Positions 1-8,347 of a DNA stretch of 64,000 nt are shown in pieces (the first letter of the stretch is position 1; each line of letters opens with the position of its first letter). The stretch covers positions 4,985,001 to 5,049,000 of the forward strand of contig NZ_CP023865.1 in assembly GCF_003711105.1 (NCBI RefSeq), written 5' to 3'. The position numbers and the translations under genes are program-made. Under the pieces are notes generated by a model. The model did no database searches, had not been told where the DNA came from, and saw nothing but the letters and a program-made list of their open reading frames with translations. The stretch comes from Actinoplanes teichomyceticus ATCC 31121 (GTDB taxonomy: Bacteria > Actinomycetota > Actinomycetes > Mycobacteriales > Micromonosporaceae).

Positions 1-184
1 GGAACCAGCCGGCCCGGTCCGGCGAGCCGGCGGCGAAGTTGCGCACCGCGACGTCGGCCTTCTCCACCGGGAACGGCGCCTCCCACGACTGATACCGCGC
101 CACGCCCGGATCGGACCGGTACTCCGCCAGGGTGACCGCGTCCGACGCCCGAAATCGCCGCAGGATCAACCGTTCCGTCGCCAT
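1..184 (-). CDS. GNAT-family N-acetyltransferase, N-terminal part (runs off the window)
   Basis: The ATG at 184 opens a reading frame that stays open to the window edge and gives 61 residues beginning [16 protein letters not shown]. The opening [14 protein letters not shown] is typical of RimJ/RimL-type GNAT acetyltransferases, where it forms the first strand and helix of the fold; the following [14 protein letters not shown] is also usual for that family. The acetyl-CoA-binding part lies outside the window, so the substrate cannot be inferred. It lies 64 bases downstream of the PP2C gene on the same strand and may be cotranscribed with it. Confidence 0.8.
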   Translation of the reverse strand, partial: MATERLILRRFRASDAVTLAEYRSDPGVARYQSWEAPFPVEKADVAVRNFAAGSPDRAGWF

Positions 185-248
185 CAGCACCCGACGAGGA
201 TATGTCACGCTCCGCGGGCCGGACCGGCCGTGCGCGCGGCCCGGCGGC

Positions 249-968
249 TCAGACCTCGACCACGTCCGCGACGATCACCGTCACGTTGTCCGGCGCGCCG
301 TTCTCCAGCGTCCGGTTGACCAGCTCGGCGGCGCAGGTACGCCGGTCCGGGTTGTCGCGCAGGGTCTGCGCGATCACCGCGTCCTCGACGTAGTCGGACA
401 GCCCGTCGCTGCACAGCAGGTACCGGTCGCCGACCCGGGCCGGGATCATCCGCCCGGCCGGGCGGAACGGGCCGCCCTGCACGGCCTGGGTGACCAGCGC
501 GCGCTGCGGGTGCCGCCGGGCGTCGTCCGGGGTGAGCACGCCCTGGTCGACCAGCGCCTGCACATACGTGTCGTCGCGGGTGAGCTGCTGGAACTCGCCG
601 TCGCGCAGCAGGTAGCAGCGGGAGTCGCCGACGTTGAGCGCGGCCAGCCGCTCGCCGGACAGCAGCAGGGCGGTCACCGTGGTGCCCATGCCGTCGCGGG
701 CGTCGTCGTCCGCGACGGCCTTCTCGATCTGCTTGTTGGCCAGCTGCAGCGCCTCGATCAGATCCTGCAGCGGCTCACCGGTGTCCGGTTTCTGATCGAC
801 CTCGCCGAGCGTCTGCACGAGGATGTCGCTCGCGAGCTCGCCGGCCGGCAAGCCGCCCATGCCATCCGCGACCACGAAGAGGCGATTGCCGACGAAAACC
901 GCGTCCTCGTTGTTGGACCGGACCAGGCCCTGATCAGTGGCGGCGACCGCCCGGACAGCAAGCGTCAT
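249..968 (-). CDS. PP2C-family protein serine/threonine phosphatase
   Basis: This is a 239-residue soluble PP2C/PPM-type metal-dependent phosphatase, consisting only of the catalytic domain. Visible motifs in order are SNNED near residues 18-22, VVADGMGG near 32-39 (metal-binding Asp-Gly), [34 protein letters not shown] (second metal Asp) and DNVTVIV near the C-terminus. It therefore probably removes phosphate from Ser/Thr kinase targets such as those of the receptor kinase encoded a few kilobases away, although in most actinobacteria the dedicated PstP is membrane-bound and this protein has no membrane segment. The ATG at 968 sits directly before the family-typical N-terminus. There is no gene in the 426 bases upstream. 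Confidence 0.93.
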   Translation of the reverse strand: MTLAVRAVAATDQGLVRSNNEDAVFVGNRLFVVADGMGGLPAGELASDILVQTLGEVDQKPDTGEPLQDLIEALQLANKQIEKAVADDDARDGMGTTVTALLLSGERLAALNVGDSRCYLLRDGEFQQLTRDDTYVQALVDQGVLTPDDARRHPQRALVTQAVQGGPFRPAGRMIPARVGDRYLLCSDGLSDYVEDAVIAQTLRDNPDRRTCAAELVNRTLENGAPDNVTVIVADVVEV

Positions 969-1394
969 GTAGCAAGAGTGCCAAAGGCCCGTTGGGTTGT
1001 CTCTAGTACCCCCATACCTACCGTCAGTGATCCCCCTTCGGTCAGACCTTTTCCCAGCTCACCGCGGCTGACAGCGGTCCCGCGCCGGTCACGGCGGGTG
1101 CGGGGCGTGTCGGCGGCCCGGCCACCGGGGCGGCCGGCCGGGCCGGGCCGGGCCGGCGGCGCCCCGCCGGCGGGCGCGGGCACGCGCCGCCAGACACCCG
1201 CTCGTGGGACACCGGCCGCGCTCCCGGGTGGCCCCGGCGGGCCCGGCCGGCCCCGGCGTGGGCCGTACGGCCCGGGGCCGGGGTCTCGCGCGGGCCCCGC
1301 CGGAACCGCTCCGATCGCCGGTTGGGTGATCACGCCGGCCCATCTGTGCGGGGCGGCGCGACAAGCCCCGGCGGCCTCGGTAACAATCGTCGGC
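969..1394. other. Gene-free spacer between divergent PP2C and tex genes
   Basis: This 426-base spacer must hold the divergent promoters for the PP2C gene and tex. Bases 1090-1310 are an extremely GC-rich stretch of short ggcc/ggcg runs. A minus-strand frame here (965-1333) would encode a Pro/Gly/Arg-rich collagen-like peptide, but I read it as chance openness in GC-rich DNA because it has no Shine-Dalgarno site and no recognisable fold. I see no confident promoter hexamers. Confidence 0.5.
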
Positions 1395-3839
1395 GTGACG
1401 ACAGCGATCCATCAGCGCATTGCCTCCGAGCTCGGGGTCCGCGAAGGGCAGGTCGCCGCGGCGGTCGAGCTGCTCGACGGCGGCGCCACCGTGCCGTTCA
1501 TCGCCCGCTACCGCAAGGAGGTGACCGGCACCCTCGACGACGCGCAGCTGCGCACCCTTCAGGAGCGGCTGGGTTACCTGCGGGAGCTGGAGGAGCGCCG
1601 GGCCGCGGTGCTGGAGTCGATCCGCGCCCAGGGCAAGCTGGACGACGCGCTGGAGCAGCAGATCCGCGAGGCCGACACCAAGGCCCGTCTCGAGGACATC
1701 TACCTGCCGTTCAAGCCCAAGCGCCGGACCAAGGCGCAGATCGCCCGCGAGGCCGGCCTGGAACCGCTCGCCGACGGCCTGCTCGGCGACCCGTCCGTGG
1801 ACCCGAAGGCGGCCGCCGAGGCGTTCGTGGACGCCGAGAAGGGCGTCGCCGACGCGCAGGCCGCGCTGGACGGCGCCCGGGCCATCCTGATCGAGCGCTT
1901 CGCCGAGGACGCCGATCTGATCGGCGACCTGCGCGAGCAGATGTGGACGCGGGGCCGGCTGGTCGCCAAGGTCCGCGAGGGCAAGCAGACCGACGGCGCG
2001 AAGTTCTCCGACTACTTCGACTTCGCCGAGCCGTACACCAAGCTCCCCTCGCACCGCATCCTGGCGATGCTGCGCGGTGAGAAGGAGGACGTCCTCGACC
2101 TCACCATGGAGCCGCACCCGGAGGAGGACGAGGGCTACTTCGAGGGCCGCATCGCCGGGCGCAACGGGATCAGCGACCAGGGCCGGCCGGGCGACAAGTG
2201 GCTGCTGGACACGGTGCGCTGGGCCTGGCGCACCCGGATCCTCATCCACCTCGGCGCCGACCTGCGGGTCCGGCTGCGTGAGGCGGCCGAGGACGAGGCG
2301 GTGCGCGTGTTCGCCGCCAACCTGCGCGACCTGCTGCTGGCCGCCCCGGCCGGCACCCGCGCCACGATGGGCCTGGACCCGGGCTTCCGCACCGGGGTGA
2401 AGGTGGCCGTGGTCGACGCGACCGGCAAGGTGGTCGCCACCGACACGATCTACCCGCACGTGCCGCAGAACCGGTGGGACGAGTCGATCCACCGGCTGGC
2501 CGCGCTCGCCTCCAAGCACAACGTCGAGCTGATCGCGATCGGCAACGGCACCGCATCACGGGAGACCGACCGGCTCGCCACCGAGCTGATCAAGCGGCAC
2601 CCGGAGGCGAAGCTGACCAAGGTGGTGGTCTCCGAGGCCGGCGCGTCGGTCTACTCGGCCTCCGCGTACGCCTCGCAGGAGCTGCCCGGCCTGGACGTGT
2701 CGCTGCGCGGCGCGGTCTCCATCGCCCGCCGCCTGCAGGACCCGCTCGCCGAGCTCGTCAAGATCGACCCGAAGTCGATCGGCGTCGGCCAGTACCAGCA
2801 CGACATCTCCGAGGTGAAACTGGCCCGCTCGCTGGACGCGGTGGTCGAGGACTGCGTGAACGGCGTCGGCGTGGACATCAACACCGCCTCCGCCCCGCTG
2901 CTCACCCGGGTCTCCGGGATCACCGCCGGCCTGGCCGAGAACATCGTGCTGCACCGCGACCAGCACGGCCCGTTCAAGAACCGCCAGGAGATCAAGAAGG
3001 TGGCGCGGCTCGGGCCGAAGGCGTTCGAGCAGTGCGCCGGCTTCCTGCGAATCTCGGGCGGCGAGGACCCGCTGGACTTCTCCAGCGTGCACCCGGAGTC
3101 GTACCCGGTGGTCCGGACCATCGCCGCCGATGCCGGCGCCGACGTCAAGTCGCTGATCGGCAACAGCCCGCTGCTGCGGGCGCTGCGCCCGGACCGGTAC
3201 GTGACCGACACGGTGGGTCTGCCGACCATCACCGACATCCTCAGGGAGCTGGAGAAGCCGGGCCGCGACCCGCGTCCGGCGTTCACCACGGCCACCTTCG
3301 CCGAGGGCATCGAGAAGATCGCCGACCTCGCGCCGGGCATGATCCTGGAGGGTCAGGTCACCAACGTGGCCGCGTTCGGCGCGTTCGTCGACATCGGCGT
3401 GCACCAGGACGGCCTGGTGCACGTCTCCGCGCTGTCCGAGAAGTTCGTGCAGGACCCGCGCGAGGTGGTCAAGTCCGGCGACGTGGTCAAGGTGCGGGTG
3501 CTGGAGGTGGATCCGGTCCGTAAGCGGATCTCGCTCACCATGCGGCTCTCCGACGAGCCGGCCCGCGCCCGGCAACCGCGCGACGACCGGGACCGCGGTG
3601 GCCGGGGCGGCCAGGGCGGCGGGCAGCGCGGCCAGGGTGGGCAGCGCGGCCAGGGCGGCGGCCAGGGTGGCGGGCAGCGGAGCCAGGGCGGCGGCCAGGG
3701 TGGCGGGCAGCGGAGCCAGAGCGGCGGCCAGCGCGGCGGGCAGCCGCGGCAGGGCGGCGGCCAGCGCGGCGGGGGCGCCGGCTTCGGCAACAGCGCCATG
3801 GCCGACGCGCTGCGCCGGGCCGGGCTGGCGAAGGACTGA
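1395..3839 (+). CDS. tex: Tex-family RNA-binding transcription accessory protein with RG/QG-rich tail
   Basis: This is an 814-residue Tex protein. The GTG at 1395 is chosen because the translation then begins at the Tex N-terminal helix ([19 protein letters not shown]); the frame is open further upstream only by chance. Domains in order are the Tex N-terminal helical region, a YqgF/RNase H-like domain around residue 325 ([18 protein letters not shown]), a helix-hairpin-helix module near 490-560 ([16 protein letters not shown]) and an S1 RNA-binding domain near 645-715 ([16 protein letters not shown]). About 80 residues of Arg/Gly/Gln repeats ([18 protein letters not shown]) follow, then a short [13 protein letters not shown] terminus. 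Tex is a conserved nucleic-acid-binding factor linked to transcription and toxin-gene expression. The disordered RGG-like tail is longer than in the well-studied Tex proteins and could add RNA binding. Confidence 0.95.
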   Translation: MTTAIHQRIASELGVREGQVAAAVELLDGGATVPFIARYRKEVTGTLDDAQLRTLQERLGYLRELEERRAAVLESIRAQGKLDDALEQQIREADTKARLEDIYLPFKPKRRTKAQIAREAGLEPLADGLLGDPSVDPKAAAEAFVDAEKGVADAQAALDGARAILIERFAEDADLIGDLREQMWTRGRLVAKVREGKQTDGAKFSDYFDFAEPYTKLPSHRILAMLRGEKEDVLDLTMEPHPEEDEGYFEGRIAGRNGISDQGRPGDKWLLDTVRWAWRTRILIHLGADLRVRLREAAEDEAVRVFAANLRDLLLAAPAGTRATMGLDPGFRTGVKVAVVDATGKVVATDTIYPHVPQNRWDESIHRLAALASKHNVELIAIGNGTASRETDRLATELIKRHPEAKLTKVVVSEAGASVYSASAYASQELPGLDVSLRGAVSIARRLQDPLAELVKIDPKSIGVGQYQHDISEVKLARSLDAVVEDCVNGVGVDINTASAPLLTRVSGITAGLAENIVLHRDQHGPFKNRQEIKKVARLGPKAFEQCAGFLRISGGEDPLDFSSVHPESYPVVRTIAADAGADVKSLIGNSPLLRALRPDRYVTDTVGLPTITDILRELEKPGRDPRPAFTTATFAEGIEKIADLAPGMILEGQVTNVAAFGAFVDIGVHQDGLVHVSALSEKFVQDPREVVKSGDVVKVRVLEVDPVRKRISLTMRLSDEPARARQPRDDRDRGGRGGQGGGQRGQGGQRGQGGGQGGGQRSQGGGQGGGQRSQSGGQRGGQPRQGGGQRGGGAGFGNSAMADALRRAGLAKD

Positions 3840-3909
3840 CGGCGGCCGGGGCCCGCGAGACCGACCTCGTCGGTACGCCGGCCCCGCCCGCGGCGCCACG
3901 CGCCGGGAG

Positions 3910-3933
3910 CCGCGCCGCCACCGGGCGGCGCGG
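3910..3933. terminator. Intergenic hairpin between convergent tex and kinase genes
   Basis: A perfect 10-bp stem (CCGCGCCGCC, loop ACCG, GGCGGCGCGG) lies between the two convergent stops. There is no U-tract, as is usual for actinobacterial hairpin terminators, and its symmetry would allow it to act in both directions. Confidence 0.6.
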
Positions 3934-4031
3934 GATGGTCCGCGACGAGCCGGCCCACCGGCCAGGTCGTGCCGCGGCATCCCGTCCGGCCGGTTCGCTA
4001 CCGGGCGCGGGCCCGGCGCGGCCTCGTGGCG

Positions 4032-5885
4032 TCAGGCCCAGATCCGCACGTCGGTGAAGGCCACCTGGTAAGGGCCCTTCACCGGCGCGTCCCGCTCGCT
4101 GAAGATGCCCAGGAACAGCTGGCCGCTGGTCAGGTCGGGCTCGGTCAGGTCGGCCGTGCCCACCTGGGCGCCCTCCCGGCTCACCGTCACCCGCTCGCCC
4201 GCGATCTCCAGCCGGATCCGGGTCGGCGCGGCGTGCAGCGCGATCGGCTCGGGGAGCACGAAGGTGCGCAGCACGGTGACGTCGCCGTCGCTCTTGTGCA
4301 CGCCGATGTAGATGTTGCGCTCGCAGACCCGCACCTGGTACCCGTGCAGGCCGTTCACCTTGGTGAACCGGAACCAGATCCCGGCGCAGCTGTCCGGGGT
4401 GTCCAGGCGCACGCCGACCTCGGCGGTCAGATCGGCCGGCAGCTCGTCGGCCGGGCCCTTGCAGCGGTAGACGTCGTTGTTCTCCCGGAGCGCCACCAGC
4501 GCGCCGTCGGCGAACGAGCACCGGGCGCCCTGGTTGGCCGCGGCGTCCTCCAGCGCGGTGGGGCGCCAGAACTGGGGCCCGTCCAGCGGGTCGGCGATCC
4601 GGGGGGCGCCGAGCGCGGCGTCCTCGGCCGCCCACGGCGAGGTGATGGCCTGCTCGGCCGCGTCACCGGCGCGGGACCGCATGACCGCCACCGCGAGCGT
4701 GACCCCCGCGACCAGCGCCAGCACCAGCAGGGACAGCGCGGCCGGCAGTACCCAGCGGCGGCGCGGCTCCACCGGCCGCGGTCCGGTGACCGTGGTCGCC
4801 GCGGCCGGCGAGATCGGCACCGTGACGATCGAGTTCTCGTCGTACCCGACCAGGCCGGGCGGGATGTCCAGGACCGGGGCGGTGGCCGGGGCGCCGGCGG
4901 AGGCGACCACCGGCGTGGTCACCGGGGCCTCGGCGGCCCGGGCGGCCAGGGCGTACCCGGTCACCGCCTGCGCCTCGACGGCGGCGGCCCGCAGGTCCGG
5001 CTGCCCGGCCAGCGCCGCCGCGGTGGCCGGCGGCCGGTCCCCGGAGATCAGCAGGTCGAGCAGCTCGCGGGCGCTCGGCCGGTTCGCCGGGTCCTTCTCC
5101 AGGGCGTGCGCCACCAGGGTGCGCAGCGGGCGGCTGAGGCCGTGCAGGCGCGGGGGCTGGGTGAGGATGCGGGCCGCGGTGGCCGGCGGGGAGTCGGCGT
5201 AGAACGGGGTCTTGCCGGTCCCCGCGTACGTCACCACGCTCCCCCACGCGAACACGTCGGCGGCCGGGGTGATGATCGGGGTGTCCGTGTCGGTGTTGAA
5301 CCGCTCCGGCGCCATGTACGCCACCGTGCCGACCATCTGGTCGGGGCGAGTGTTTCCGCTGGTGGCGGTCATCGCCCGGGCGATCCCGAAGTCGATCACC
5401 TTGGGGCTGCCCGGGGCGAGCAGCACGTTACGCGGCTTGAGGTCACGGTGGATCACGCCGGCGCCGTGGATCGCGGTCAGCGCGGTGGCCACGCCGATCG
5501 CCACACTGTGCAGGTTCGCCGAGGTCAGCGGCCCGCGCTGCTCGACCACCTCGGCCAGGGTGGGCCCGTCGACGAACTCCACCACCAGATAGGGGCGCTC
5601 GTGGTCGGGATCGGCGTCGAGCACCTCGGCGGTGCAGAACGGCGGCACCTGGCGGGCCCGCTCCACCTCGCTGCGGAACCGGCGGCGGAACTCGTCGTCG
5701 TGGGCGAGGTCGAGCCGCACCACCTTGACCGCGACCAGCGACTCGGTGTTGCGGCGCCGGCCCAGGTAGACCGTGCCCATGCCGCCCTCGCCGAGCCGGC
5801 CCAGCAGCTCGTAGTCGCCGAGCATGCCCGGATCGTGCGGACGCAACGGTTGCGTCCGATCGCCCGGCACCGTGCTGTCGACCAT
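4032..5885 (-). CDS. Receptor-type serine/threonine protein kinase with extracellular lectin-like domain
   Basis: This 617-residue PknB-type kinase has a P-loop (GEGGMGTVYLG, about 32-42), a catalytic Lys (VAVKVV, about 54), HRDLKPRN near 145, DFGIA and an activation segment ending GTVAYMAPERF. A Pro/Ala-rich juxtamembrane stretch leads to one membrane helix near 378-401 (LPAALSLLVLALVAGV). The last 195 or so residues lie outside the cell and look like a beta-sandwich (LamG/GH16-like), with DPLDGPQFWRP, WFRFTKVNGLHGYQVRV and ending VAFTDVRIW. The ATG at 5885 begins MVDSTVPGDRTQPL; longer in-frame extensions have no support. The architecture suggests that a carbohydrate or cell-wall ligand is sensed outside and a Ser/Thr phosphorylation signal is sent inside. 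The ligand is not identifiable. Confidence 0.9.
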   Translation of the reverse strand: MVDSTVPGDRTQPLRPHDPGMLGDYELLGRLGEGGMGTVYLGRRRNTESLVAVKVVRLDLAHDDEFRRRFRSEVERARQVPPFCTAEVLDADPDHERPYLVVEFVDGPTLAEVVEQRGPLTSANLHSVAIGVATALTAIHGAGVIHRDLKPRNVLLAPGSPKVIDFGIARAMTATSGNTRPDQMVGTVAYMAPERFNTDTDTPIITPAADVFAWGSVVTYAGTGKTPFYADSPPATAARILTQPPRLHGLSRPLRTLVAHALEKDPANRPSARELLDLLISGDRPPATAAALAGQPDLRAAAVEAQAVTGYALAARAAEAPVTTPVVASAGAPATAPVLDIPPGLVGYDENSIVTVPISPAAATTVTGPRPVEPRRRWVLPAALSLLVLALVAGVTLAVAVMRSRAGDAAEQAITSPWAAEDAALGAPRIADPLDGPQFWRPTALEDAAANQGARCSFADGALVALRENNDVYRCKGPADELPADLTAEVGVRLDTPDSCAGIWFRFTKVNGLHGYQVRVCERNIYIGVHKSDGDVTVLRTFVLPEPIALHAAPTRIRLEIAGERVTVSREGAQVGTADLTEPDLTSGQLFLGIFSERDAPVKGPYQVAFTDVRIWA

Positions 5886-6123
5886 GATTTCTCGCGCCCC
5901 CCAGGTTTCCGCTGGCACTGTATCGGGCGCTCTCGCGGTCGTAGTAGACCCGGTGCCCGGGTTGCCGCCGAACCGACACCGAGCCGCTCTCGTGGTCAAC
6001 CCCGAGGGCGGGATCGGGGACGGCTCGGGGCGCTGCCGGATGGAAAGTGTCGTACCCGGGTAGCACTGTGGAGGTAGCACTTCCCCGCCGGGGAAGCCGA
6101 CCCCAAGGAAAGCGAGACCCGTC
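5886..6123. promoter_or_regulatory. Divergent promoter region with TACCCGGGTA palindrome
   Basis: This spacer separates the kinase (minus) and pspC (plus) genes. A perfect 10-bp palindrome TACCCGGGTA lies at 6053-6062 with partly symmetric flanks (GT...AC), and a TTCCCC-GCC-GGGGAA hairpin follows at about 6086-6100. The first resembles an operator; no regulator can be assigned. Confidence 0.35.
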
Positions 6124-6372
6124 ATGAACGCCGTGCACGACACCATGAGCCGCCAGGGCCTGGTCCGACCGCGTGACGGCCGCATGGTGGGCGGTGTCTG
6201 CGCGGGCCTGGGCCGCCGCTTCGGGCTCGACCCGTGGATCGCCCGGCTGCTGTTCGTGCTGATCCTCTTCGTGATCCCGGGCAGCCAGCTGCTGGTCTAT
6301 CCGATCCTCTGGATCCTGATGCCGGCCGAGCCGCCGGCCTACACCGCGCCGGCGCCGCCGACCACCTGGTGA
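6124..6372 (+). CDS. pspC: PspC-domain small membrane protein
   Basis: This is an 82-residue protein with the PspC signature: LVRPRDGRMVGGVCAGLGRR (residues about 13-32) precedes one hydrophobic helix (LLFVLILFVIPGSQLLVYPILWILMP, about 42-67). PspC proteins are linked to envelope-stress sensing; in actinobacteria short single-domain versions are common and poorly characterised. The ATG at 6124 follows a purine-rich AAGGAAAG site. It is divergent from the receptor kinase and 58 bases ahead of a small downstream gene, with which it may be cotranscribed. Confidence 0.9.
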   Translation: MNAVHDTMSRQGLVRPRDGRMVGGVCAGLGRRFGLDPWIARLLFVLILFVIPGSQLLVYPILWILMPAEPPAYTAPAPPTTW

Positions 6373-6430
6373 CCCGACCCGCGGCCGGGGCGGCGCTCGC
6401 CGCCCCGGCGCAACCGACTCCGGAGAGCGC

Positions 6431-6715
6431 ATGACCGTCATCGCCACGCTCCTCGTCGAGGGCCCGCCCCGGTCCCTCGCCGTCCTCGCCCGGGCCTTCA
6501 CCATCACGGTCGACGGCCAGGTCAAGGGCAAGGTCAGAGCCGGCCGGCGACTGGCGCTGGCGCTGCCGCCCGGGGCGCACTCGGTGCAGGCTCGCGACGG
6601 CGTCCAGGCCGGCCCGCCGCTGCCGGTGCGGCTCGGCCCCGGTCTGACCACCCGGATCCGGGTGAACCGCGACGGCGCCGGCCGGCCACATCTCACCGAG
6701 ACCGGCCCGGGGTGA
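6431..6715 (+). CDS. Small hypothetical protein, PEGA-like beta fold
   Basis: This 94-residue protein has no confident family. The pattern FTITVDGQVKGKVRAGRR followed by LALPPGAHSVQARDGVQAG resembles the short beta-sandwich 'G-x-H-x-V-x-x-x-x-D-G' motif of PEGA-like domains, in which a loop displays the substituent. It has no signal peptide or membrane helix. The ATG at 6431 is preceded by CCGGAGAGC, a reasonable ribosome binding site. It lies directly downstream of pspC in the same direction, which suggests an envelope-stress context but does not show it. Confidence 0.6.
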   Translation: MTVIATLLVEGPPRSLAVLARAFTITVDGQVKGKVRAGRRLALALPPGAHSVQARDGVQAGPPLPVRLGPGLTTRIRVNRDGAGRPHLTETGPG

Positions 6716-6834
6716 CCGCGAGTCCCGCGCGTGGTCAGCCGGCCGGCCTTCGCCGGGCCGCGGTGCGTTGCAGGTCGTCGAGGTAGCGGCGGGAGACGCT
6801 CTCCCCCGCCGCGTCCAGCACCGGCGGGCGACGT

Positions 6835-6864
6835 CCCCGGCGCCCGGTGAGCCGGGCGCCGGGG
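6835..6864 (-). terminator. Strong hairpin after the NuoF-ferredoxin gene
   Basis: A perfect 13-bp stem (CCCCGGCGCCCGG, loop TGAG, CCGGGCGCCGGGG) starts five bases beyond the stop of the minus-strand gene ending at 6869. It is well placed as its terminator and could also stop plus-strand transcription from pspC. Confidence 0.75.
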
Positions 6865-6868
6865 GTGA

Positions 6869-8347
6869 TCAGTGCGCCGCGGCGGCCGGGTCGATCAGGC
6901 GCAGCGCCAGGGCCGGGCAGACGTTGACCGCCTTGCGCGCCCCGTCCTCCAGCCACGGCGGCAGCGGCGTCTGCGGGAACGCCGGGAACCCGTTGTGGTC
7001 CAGCCGGATGATCTCCGGGGCCACCGCCGAGCAGAGCCCGTGCCCGTCGCACCGCGACCAGTCCAGCGCCAGCTTCCGGGCCCCCTTCTCCGCGGTGTAC
7101 GGCAGCGGCAGGATGCCGCGCACCTGCTTGCCGCAGCCCTCCCCGTTCGCGTGCGCCTCGACGTCGGCGTGGAACACCTCCAGCGCGGAGAGCGCGAACC
7201 GGGACGTGCCGTCCGGGTGGCTGCACGCGCCCCGGCCCTTGACCAGGCCGGCCGCCTGGCGCACCTGCTCCAGCGCGGACCCGCCGAGCGAGACCAGGGT
7301 GACCGCCCGGGCCAGGTCGGGCAGGCCGAGCCGGCACGGGCCGCACTGACCCGCCGACTCACCGGCCAGGTACTGCACCACCTGGGCGACCTCACCGAGC
7401 GCGCAGGTCTTGGAGCCGATCGGGATCAGCATGCCGGCGCCCAGCGTGCCGCCCACCTTGGCGAAGCCCTTGCGCGAGATGGTCACCGTCTCCGCCTGCT
7501 CGGCGCTGATCCACTTGCCGTGGTAGCCGCCGACCAGCAGGCCCGGGCCGATGTCCGCGCCGCACATGGTCAGCACGTCCATCAGCGGGGTGCCGCTGGG
7601 CGCCTCGACCACGGCGGGCGCGGTGGCCGAGCCGCCGACGGTGAGCATGACCGTGCCCGGCTCCTCCGGGATGCCGACCGAGTTGTACTCCCACGGCCCG
7701 AGCCGCGCCGCGATCGCCAGCTGCGAGTACGTCTCGGCGTTGGAGAGCAGGGTGGGCAGCCCCATCACCCCGTTGTCGCTGGAGCGGACCTTGCGGCCGG
7801 GCGGGATGTGCGCCTCGCCGTTGATGCCGCGCACCAGCGCGCCGCCCTCCCCGGAGATGAACCGGTGCGGGACCGTGACGATCCGGGTCGGGCACGGCAT
7901 CTTGCGCTCGGCCAGCGCGGCGGTCAGCGAGTTCTGCCCGATGCCGTCGTCGGCGATGCCGATGACGATCTCCTCGGCGTCCAGGGCGGCGGCGGCCAGG
8001 GCGGCGCCGTCCAGGATCAGGTGCGGGCCGCGGGTCAGGATCGCCTTGTCCTTCCAGGACGGCGGCTCGCCCTCGGTGGCGTTCACCACGATCACCGGGG
8101 GCAGGTCCTGACGCTTGCAGGAGTCGATGACCGCGCGCACCTTGCGGGCGAACGGGAAGCCCGCGCCGCCGCGCCCGCGCAGCTCGATCCGGTCGGTGAG
8201 CCCGATCAGCTCACCGGAGGAGAGGGCCGCGAACCCGCCGTGCACCTCCTGGTGCGCCTGCAGGTCGAGACGGCCGTACTCGTCGTAGCCCGCGGTGATC
8301 CGGGGCACGCCGATCGAGGTGACCGGGGGAACCTGTGCCGTGCTCAA
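6869..8347 (-). CDS. NuoF-like flavin/Fe-S electron-transfer protein fused to a ferredoxin
   Basis: This 492-residue protein carries the NADH:quinone oxidoreductase NuoF fold. The N-terminal half has the RGRGGAGFPFARK FMN/NADH-binding motif near residue 58, NATEGEPPSWKDK, and an SLBB-like middle part (GTPLMDVLTMCGADIGPG). The Fe-S segment contains SAGQCGPCRLG, with a further Cys in GACSHPDG. The C-terminal 75 residues form a single-cluster ferredoxin (CDGHGLCSAVAPEII ... VNVCPALAL), a 3Fe-4S or 4Fe-4S type with three to four Cys. The start is TTG at 8347, overlapping the TGA of the upstream gene, so the two are translationally coupled. The protein probably passes electrons from NAD(P)H or ferredoxin to the membrane partner encoded upstream. 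The physiological acceptor is unknown. Confidence 0.88.
   Translation of the reverse strand: MSTAQVPPVTSIGVPRITAGYDEYGRLDLQAHQEVHGGFAALSSGELIGLTDRIELRGRGGAGFPFARKVRAVIDSCKRQDLPPVIVVNATEGEPPSWKDKAILTRGPHLILDGAALAAAALDAEEIVIGIADDGIGQNSLTAALAERKMPCPTRIVTVPHRFISGEGGALVRGINGEAHIPPGRKVRSSDNGVMGLPTLLSNAETYSQLAIAARLGPWEYNSVGIPEEPGTVMLTVGGSATAPAVVEAPSGTPLMDVLTMCGADIGPGLLVGGYHGKWISAEQAETVTISRKGFAKVGGTLGAGMLIPIGSKTCALGEVAQVVQYLAGESAGQCGPCRLGLPDLARAVTLVSLGGSALEQVRQAAGLVKGRGACSHPDGTSRFALSALEVFHADVEAHANGEGCGKQVRGILPLPYTAEKGARKLALDWSRCDGHGLCSAVAPEIIRLDHNGFPAFPQTPLPPWLEDGARKAVNVCPALALRLIDPAAAAH

Noticed and set aside
965..1333. Collagen-like Pro/Gly-rich frame upstream of the PP2C gene
   Set aside because: No ribosome binding site, composition explained by ggcc-rich DNA, and no recognised fold.
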